Assembly (NCBI RefSeq): GCF_947493735.1
Contig: NZ_CANLSL010000008.1
Span: 27,695 to 91,694, forward strand
Direction of reading: 5' to 3'
DNA: 64,000 nt
Source: an uncultured Acinetobacter sp.
Lineage (GTDB): Bacteria > Pseudomonadota > Gammaproteobacteria > Pseudomonadales > Moraxellaceae
How positions within the stretch are numbered: the first letter of the stretch is position 1; each line of letters starts with the position of its first letter. The notes beneath the pieces were generated by a model. That model ran no database searches. It was not told where the DNA came from and saw nothing but the letters and a program-made list of their open reading frames with translations. Of this stretch, positions 59,178 to 64,000 are shown in pieces. The position numbers and the translations under genes were made by a program.

Positions 59178-59247
59178 GCTAAGCACAAAGCTTAGCCTGA
59201 ACTGCTTAGCAATAAATCTAGTAATCAACCTAGTAGCTCGGCTAGTA
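59178..59247. repeat. Clustered short repeats upstream of YgfB-type gene
   Basis: GCTAAGC (59178-59184) faces GCTTAGC (59190-59196), repeated as GCTTAGC at 59204-59210. Then CTAGTA occurs three times at exact 12-base spacing (59218, 59230, 59242). The cluster lies 60-130 bases before the YgfB-type start. It could be an operator array or degenerate repeats. Confidence 0.55.
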
Positions 59248-59306
59248 AGTAATTTGCTAATCAATTTACTGCGTATTAAACTTTTGGAAATGAAAAAAGG
59301 CATAAC

Positions 59307-59831
59307 ATGGCAACTCTCGACTTAGACCAACTTAGCGATTACCTCGATGGTGAAAATAATGAGTTCGGATTGGACTTTGCGGCGACACATGGTTTCTTGT
59401 GTGCAGTTGCAGTTGGTCCAGAGCTTTCTGATTGGTTAGGCTATTTATTTGATCAAAATCAAAATAAAGTCCCAAAAGATATTCTTGAACAAATCAAACT
59501 GTGGCTCACAGAACTACAATCTACATTGGCAAATGAAGAGTTAATCGAATTTCCTTTTGAGATCGAAGAAGCAGATGTGGATTCGAGTCTAGGCGATTGG
59601 AGCGTCGGCTTTGTTGATGCAATGTTTGTCAATGAAGAAGCGTGGTTTAAAGATGAGATCGAAGAAACACTGGTTGAGCTAACTTTGCCAATCATGGTGT
59701 TTAGTGGAATTGATGAAGAAGACCCCCAAATGGAATCGTTCCGTAGCAATGGTCAATTGATGGACGACTTGGCGCAAGAGATTCCAGACAATCTGACTGA
59801 AATTTATCTGCTTTACCATGCGGTAGATTAA
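59307..59831 (+). CDS. YecA/YgfB-family (UPF0149) protein
   Basis: 174 residues, acidic. LDFAATHGFLCAVAVGPE near residue 24-41 and the helical region SLGDWSVGFVDAMF match the UPF0149 YgfB/YecA family. It lacks the C-terminal SEC-C zinc motif, so it is YgfB-like. The Pseudomonas relative represses an amidase-linked beta-lactam resistance pathway; function here is inferred. A typical terminator follows. Confidence 0.82.
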   Translation: MATLDLDQLSDYLDGENNEFGLDFAATHGFLCAVAVGPELSDWLGYLFDQNQNKVPKDILEQIKLWLTELQSTLANEELIEFPFEIEEADVDSSLGDWSVGFVDAMFVNEEAWFKDEIEETLVELTLPIMVFSGIDEEDPQMESFRSNGQLMDDLAQEIPDNLTEIYLLYHAVD

Positions 59832-59873
59832 CGATAGATCGCCAAATAGCGTGACGATGTAGATCAAGAAAAG

Positions 59874-59897
59874 CACATCAAACTGATGTGTTTTTTT
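59874..59897 (+). terminator. Terminator after YgfB-type gene
   Basis: Stem CACATCA / TGATGTG with AAC loop and a run of eight T. It faces the LysR remnant on the - strand. Confidence 0.85.
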
Positions 59898-59937
59898 ATA
59901 CCTGAGCAAATAGTTTAAAAATTAATCTCGATAAAAA

Positions 59938-60465
59938 TTAATGTGTTAAGGCATTCCAAATAGAGTTCATTTTTTGCGAGTGAATGACCTTGTTGCGGAT
60001 AATGTAAATATTTTCAAAAAAAAGATAATCCGCCAATATTTGTAAGCGTTGTTGCTGAATTTCTTCTTCTACTAATAATCTGGGTAGCCATGCTACACCT
60101 AAGCCTTGCAGGGCAAGCTCACGTAGATCACCTGCATTGTCCGTTTCATAGATGATGCGGTAGTCGAGTTCGTCGTGAATCATGGTATCAACCGATTTTC
60201 GTAGATACGCATTTTTGCCATATGCAAGTAACGGGAACTGTTGATCTAAATGATATTTTTGCGAGCCATTGTGTATAGCTGACACAGGCACGACTTCCAT
60301 ACTGACAATTTTATGGAATGAAAAAAAGCATGATCCAGCTGCTGTAGCGTTAGCGCATTACAATAGCAAATCAGAAAGTCACATGAACCATCTTGGATTA
60401 ATCGTATGCGTTGTTGCAGATTGGTCGCTGTAATTTCTAACTTTTGATCTTCAAAGTCATAATGA
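59938..60465 (-). pseudogene. LysR-family regulator remnant: DNA-binding domain lost, frameshifted
   Basis: The effector domain is visible in two frames. Upstream (60465 to about 60325): ITATNLQQRIRLIQDGSCDFL; downstream (from 60300): MEVVPVSAIHNG, LRELALQGLGVAWLPRLLVEEE. The two join if the T-run read on the - strand (7 T at about 60321-60327) had one more T. No HTH sequence is found; a stop closes the frame above 60465 and only about 80 bases separate it from aspA. LysR regulators of aspartate catabolism are often divergent from aspA-type genes, which suggests a lost regulator. Confidence 0.82.
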
Positions 60466-60544
60466 TTTTATTTTTTTCATTGGTCAGTTTTGGTTCATTT
60501 TTTCTAAGATGTGCTCATCTTCACAAAATAGCTCGAGTAGCTCT

Positions 60545-61978
60545 ATGAATACTGAAATTAAAACACGTACTGAAAAAGATTTATTAGGTTTCAAAGAAGT
60601 TCCATTTCATTGTTATTACGGTGTTCAGACACTCAGAGCATTCGAGAGTTTTAATTTGACACAAAGGCGTTTGAGCGATTTTCCGATTTTTATTCAATCT
60701 CTTGCAATGATCAAAATGGCATGTGCAGAGTCTAATTTTTCATTGGGTAAATTAAGAAATGCAAAGTTTGAAGCGATTCAATATGCGTGTAAGCAGTTGA
60801 TGAGTGGTCTGTATCGTGATCAGTTTCCGATTGACATGATGCAAGGTGGCGCAGGTACATCGATCAATATGAATGCCAATCAGGTGACAGCCAATATTGG
60901 GCTGGAACACATGGGCTATTTGAAAGGCGAGTATCAATATCAGCATCCGAATAATGATGGGAATATGTCGCAATCCACCAATGATGTGTATCCAAGTGCG
61001 ATCAAATTGGCGTTGAATTTATCTTTAGAAAAATTGTATGTGCCATTCCAAAATCTGATTCACAGCTTCCAAGCGAAGTCTGATGAATTTTCTGAAGTGC
61101 TGAAAATGTGTCGCACTCAGTTACAAGATGCAGTGCCAATGACGTTAGGGCAAGAGTTCGGTGCATTTGCACATACTTCGCAAAAGGACTTAAACAAAAT
61201 CAAGCAAATTATGCCTGATACGCTCAGCGTGATTAATCTAGGTAGTACGACGATCGGTACAGGCATCAATACCGAAGTGCAATATCGAATCAATGCGGTG
61301 CCAGCTTTAGCCAAAATCACAGGGAAATCAATCTCAAGTTCGCCTGATTTGATCGAAGCAACCTCTGATATGGGTGACTTTGTATTACTTTTAGGATTCT
61401 TGAAACGTACAGCGACCAAGCTGTCTAAGATGTCTAATGATTTGCGATTGCTATCGAGTGGTCCACGTGCAGGGCTTGGCGAAATTCAACTTGAACCACG
61501 TCAACCCGGCAGTTCAATCATGCCATGCAAAGTAAATCCTGTGATTCCTGAGGCGATGAATTTGAGCTGTTTCCAAGTGGTCGCCAATGATTTAGCACTG
61601 ACACTGACACTGACACTGACACTGACACTGGCAGCCGAAGCAGGGCAACTTCAGCTCAATACGATGGAGCCGTTAATTGCGTTTAAATTGTTTGAATCTA
61701 TTGATTTACTCGGCAAAGCGATGCGCATGCTTGAGCAAAAATGTATTCGGAATATCCAAGCAAAATCAGAAAACTGCCAATATCTCGTAGATAATTCGTT
61801 CGGAATTGATAACGTGTTGAACCCATATCTAGGCTATGAAACCACCACAAAAATCGCCAAACAAGCCAATGAAACTGGGCAAAGTGTATTGGCATTGATC
61901 AAAGCAGAAAAACTACTTTCTGATGAAGTATTGAGCAATTTGTTGTCGGTGAAAAATATGGTTCAACCGATGCACTAA
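60545..61978 (+). CDS. aspA: Aspartate ammonia-lyase with internal repeat expansion
   Basis: 477 residues from the ATG at 60545; upstream in-frame starts (60509) would add MCSSSQNSSSSS with no family support. Signature GSSIMPCKVNP (residues 322-331, catalytic Ser loop), TQLQDAVPMTLGQEFGAF, QGGAGTSINMN and QSTNDVYP are intact. It deaminates L-aspartate to fumarate and ammonia. Residues 352-362 are LTLTLTLTLTL, encoded by repeated CTGACA units, in place of the usual LTL before AAEAGQLQLN. The eight extra residues fall in the central helix bundle near the active site, so activity is doubtful. Confidence 0.88.
   Translation: MNTEIKTRTEKDLLGFKEVPFHCYYGVQTLRAFESFNLTQRRLSDFPIFIQSLAMIKMACAESNFSLGKLRNAKFEAIQYACKQLMSGLYRDQFPIDMMQGGAGTSINMNANQVTANIGLEHMGYLKGEYQYQHPNNDGNMSQSTNDVYPSAIKLALNLSLEKLYVPFQNLIHSFQAKSDEFSEVLKMCRTQLQDAVPMTLGQEFGAFAHTSQKDLNKIKQIMPDTLSVINLGSTTIGTGINTEVQYRINAVPALAKITGKSISSSPDLIEATSDMGDFVLLLGFLKRTATKLSKMSNDLRLLSSGPRAGLGEIQLEPRQPGSSIMPCKVNPVIPEAMNLSCFQVVANDLALTLTLTLTLTLAAEAGQLQLNTMEPLIAFKLFESIDLLGKAMRMLEQKCIRNIQAKSENCQYLVDNSFGIDNVLNPYLGYETTTKIAKQANETGQSVLALIKAEKLLSDEVLSNLLSVKNMVQPMH
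61598..61630 (+). repeat. (CTGACA) hexanucleotide repeat, 5.5 units, within aspA
   Basis: Pure repeat CTGACA x5 plus CTG, in frame, coding for alternating Leu-Thr. Six-base units keep the frame at any copy number, so slippage changes the length of the protein by two residues per unit. The non-expanded family sequence would need about one unit. Confidence 0.95.
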
Positions 61979-62003
61979 GTTTTAAAAATTACATTTTATG
62001 ATC

Positions 62004-62045
62004 AATAAAACGATTGCTGTTTATCACACGATCGTTTTATTTTTG
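62004..62045 (+). terminator. Terminator after aspA
   Basis: Perfect 11-bp AT-rich stem AATAAAACGAT / ATCGTTTTATT with a 16-base loop and trailing T-run. Confidence 0.75.
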
Positions 62046-62241
62046 AACACGAATGAACTGAGTTGATTTTTAATTCGGCATTAACACTAAGAGATGATTG
62101 TGTAATATGACTACTTGTGTCATCTTTTACGTTTTAGTGCCTATTTGTCGATATAAATAAGCAGGGTCGGTGAGTATTTTGCATTTTTTTTATCCGTATT
62201 TGGAATGCTTGCCTTTGCACATGAAGACAGGGAGATAATGA

Positions 62242-63477
62242 GTGGAATACACTTTTAACGCATATTACACCTTGATTGCAGGCACGTTCGTGTTGTTGCT
62301 TGGTCGACTATTGGTCTACAAAATTCCATTTTTAAGAAACTACAATATCCCTGAACCTGTTGCTGGTGGTTTGGTTGCCGCAATCTTGGCGTACCTAATT
62401 TATTTGACCTTTGGCGTGAGTGGTAAGTTTAGCTCCGAGCTTCAGACAGGCTTTATGCTAGTGTTCTTTGCCTCGATTGGCTTGGGTGCAAACTTAAGCA
62501 AGCTGAAAGAAGGTGGTTTCGGTCTATTTATTTTCTTATGTTGTATTAGTGCATTTATTTTCATCCAAAACCTTGTGGGGATGGGTCTTGCAGGTGCTAT
62601 TGGTCTCGATCCATTGATGGGCTTAATCACAGGTTCGATTACCCTTACAGGTGGTCACGGTACAGCAGGTGCGTGGGGACATATCTTAGAAACAAAATAT
62701 GGGATCGAAGGTGCAACGACGCTTGGTATGGCAAGTGCGACTTTTGGTCTAGTGATCGGTGGTTTGATCGGTGGTCCTGTAGCGAAGTTCTTAATCGAGC
62801 GACATAGTCTTGCCACTGGGCGTAGCGTACGTGAGGAAATTCGTGATGATAAAATCCCAGTTGCGCCTACGGGAGAGCATTCGACCTTTGAATTTCCACA
62901 CAAAACACGTTTAATCACCGCAGATAATGCGATTAGTACCCTAGCGATGTTTGCTGCATGTTTGGCATTTGGTAATCTGATGACCGACCTTGCAAAAGGC
63001 ACTAGCTTCGAGTTGCCAACATTTGTTTGGGCATTACTCGGTGGCGTGATTGTCCGTAATTTCCTTGAATCGGTACTTAAAGTTACCATTTTTGATCGTG
63101 CGATTGATGTATTTGGTAATGCGTCACTGAGTCTATTCTTGGCGATGGCATTGCTTTCATTAAAGCTGTGGCAATTGGTGGATTTGGCTGGGCCTTTGGT
63201 CATTATCTTGTCACTGCAAACTTTGGTGATGGCACTGTTTGCTGCATTTATCACTTTTAAAGTCATGGGTAGTAACTATGATGCAGCGGTGCTTGCAGCG
63301 GGTCACTGTGGTTTTGGTATGGGGGCAACACCAACAGCGATTGCCAATATGCAAGCGATCACCAATATGTATGGTCCTTCACACAAAGCATTCTTAATCG
63401 TACCGCTTGCAGGTGCGTTCTTTATTGATTTGGTGAATGTGGTGGTCATCCAGACTTTATTAAAATTCTTTGGTTAA
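62242..63477 (+). CDS. gltS: Sodium/glutamate symporter
   Basis: 411 residues, usual for GltS (401 in E. coli). GTG start with GGGAGA upstream. Ten or more hydrophobic helices. Re-entrant loop motifs GGHGTAGAWG and GHCGFGMGATPTAIANM show the inverted duplicate structure of the GltS family. It imports glutamate with Na+. Next to aspA, it suggests use of acidic amino acids as carbon and nitrogen source. Confidence 0.94.
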   Translation: MEYTFNAYYTLIAGTFVLLLGRLLVYKIPFLRNYNIPEPVAGGLVAAILAYLIYLTFGVSGKFSSELQTGFMLVFFASIGLGANLSKLKEGGFGLFIFLCCISAFIFIQNLVGMGLAGAIGLDPLMGLITGSITLTGGHGTAGAWGHILETKYGIEGATTLGMASATFGLVIGGLIGGPVAKFLIERHSLATGRSVREEIRDDKIPVAPTGEHSTFEFPHKTRLITADNAISTLAMFAACLAFGNLMTDLAKGTSFELPTFVWALLGGVIVRNFLESVLKVTIFDRAIDVFGNASLSLFLAMALLSLKLWQLVDLAGPLVIILSLQTLVMALFAAFITFKVMGSNYDAAVLAAGHCGFGMGATPTAIANMQAITNMYGPSHKAFLIVPLAGAFFIDLVNVVVIQTLLKFFG

Positions 63478-63501
63478 TTGATTTTCAACTTTTCAGAAAT
63501 G

Positions 63502-63529
63502 AGCACTGCGTTAAGCGGTGCTTTTTTGT
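63502..63529 (+). terminator. Terminator after gltS
   Basis: AGCACTGC / GCGGTGCT stem (one G-T pair) with a 5-base loop and seven following T residues. Confidence 0.88.
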
Positions 63530-63672
63530 TTTAAATATTGGTATTTAAGTCAAAATTAAGAAAACTCAGACCAAGGCAGTCAGTATTGCAGTCGTGATTT
63601 TAGGGCATTATTGCTGACGAATAAAGCAATTCAAAGTACGTCACGCAGTCTTGCGCAGTACACTGCTCATGT

Positions 63673-63900
63673 TGGGATAACGCAGTAACGGAGAGTTTTT
63701 TCCACACACTGAAAGTACATGTAGTACATGACAGTATATTTTCTACAAGAAAAGAGGAAAATTCGGTCTTGTTTGAGTATATTGAAGTTTACTACAATCG
63801 AGTCAGAAGGCATTCTGCAAATGGTTGGTTAAGCCCTGAGGCTTTTGAGCAGAAATATTTTAAGAATTTAGAGGGAAATGCTGTCCACAATACTGTCTAG
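63673..63900 (+). pseudogene. C-terminal remnant of an IS3-family transposase (OrfB)
   Basis: In frame to a TAG at 63898, the sequence reads WDNAVTESFFHTLK, then YIEVYYNRVRRHSANGWLSPEAFE, which is the end of the rve integrase core (last catalytic Glu in TESFF) and the usual C-terminus of IS3/IS150-type OrfB. The first ~200 residues are missing; the sequence immediately upstream (63600-63670) has faint, frame-broken similarity only. Inactive. Confidence 0.8.
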
Positions 63901-63905
63901 GATCA

Positions 63906-64000
63906 ATGCTACAGCGTCAAGGACATCAAATAGGTCGGCGTAAAGTCCGACGTTTAATGCGCTTGATGGGAATACATGCCTTGTATCCAAAACCCAATAC
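63906..64000 (+). mobile_element. Internal part of a second IS3-family OrfB, continuing beyond the window
   Basis: Reading frame from 63906 to the window end gives MLQRQGHQIGRRKVRRLMRLMG followed by IHALYPKPN, the HTH_21-like segment of IS3-family OrfB that precedes the integrase core. It belongs to a different part, and apparently a different subgroup, from the fragment just before it. Starts 6 bases after that fragment's stop. Whether the element is complete to the right cannot be seen. Confidence 0.75.

Noticed and set aside
59103..59303. Minus-strand hydrophobic frame upstream of the YgfB-type gene
   Set aside because: Its Leu/Ile/Ser-rich translation comes from the repeat cluster and AT-rich DNA; no ribosome site.
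60301..60465. The frameshift in the LysR remnant as programmed or phase-variable switching
   Set aside because: A 7-base T tract could vary, but the DNA-binding domain is absent, so restoring the frame would not give a working regulator.

Overview
The window looks like a chromosomal segment of an Acinetobacter species (Moraxellaceae, Gammaproteobacteria). This rests on AT-rich coding sequence, proteins of Acinetobacter type (RNase III, RecO, a roughly 630-residue RpoD with a long acidic insert), and familiar gene strings: lepA-lepB-rnc-era-recO-pdxJ-miaE, rlmN-pilF-rodZ-ispG-hisS-yfgM-bamB-der and secF-secD-yajC-tgt. The species cannot be fixed from the sequence alone. No tRNA, rRNA, CRISPR array, prophage or plasmid module is visible.

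Bases 1-13,700 are the 3' part of a surface-polysaccharide (capsule) locus, all on the + strand. It begins inside a glycosyltransferase gene, followed by a GT4 glycosyltransferase, a small capsule gene broken by an IS30-family element whose own transposase carries a nonsense codon, and then manC, galU, a divergent ugd, pgi and galE. These supply GDP-mannose, UDP-glucose, possibly UDP-glucuronate, fructose-6-phosphate and UDP-galactose. The locus closes with kpsC and kpsS, the beta-Kdo linker transferases of ABC-transporter-dependent (group 2) capsules. No phosphomannomutase or phosphoglucomutase gene is present in the block.

Bases 13,700-43,400 are mostly housekeeping genes on the + strand: translation and secretion (lepA, lepB), RNA processing (rnc), ribosome assembly GTPases (era, der), repair (recO), cofactors (pdxJ, ispG), RNA modification (miaE, rlmN), pilus assembly (pilF), cell shape (rodZ), hisS and outer-membrane assembly (bamB). 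acnA runs the other way. A strongly folded RNA of about 270 nt lies between iscX and ndk and ends just before the ndk Shine-Dalgarno sequence. After der comes an orphan pair of aryl-polyene-like hotdog dehydratases, azlCD and an Sfp-type phosphopantetheinyl transferase.

Bases 43,400-58,400 are mostly on the - strand: secF-secD-yajC-tgt, a lipid A-type acyltransferase, the ABC-F protein Uup, an iron-dependent alcohol dehydrogenase coupled to an SCP2-fold protein, lipB, a DUF493 protein and rpoD.

Bases 58,800-64,000 carry small acidic or YgfB-type proteins, then a decaying aspartate module. This holds a LysR regulator that has lost its DNA-binding half and is frameshifted in a 7-base homopolymer, an aspA with an in-frame CTGACA hexanucleotide expansion inside the coding region, and an intact gltS. 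The window ends in fragments of two different IS3-family elements.
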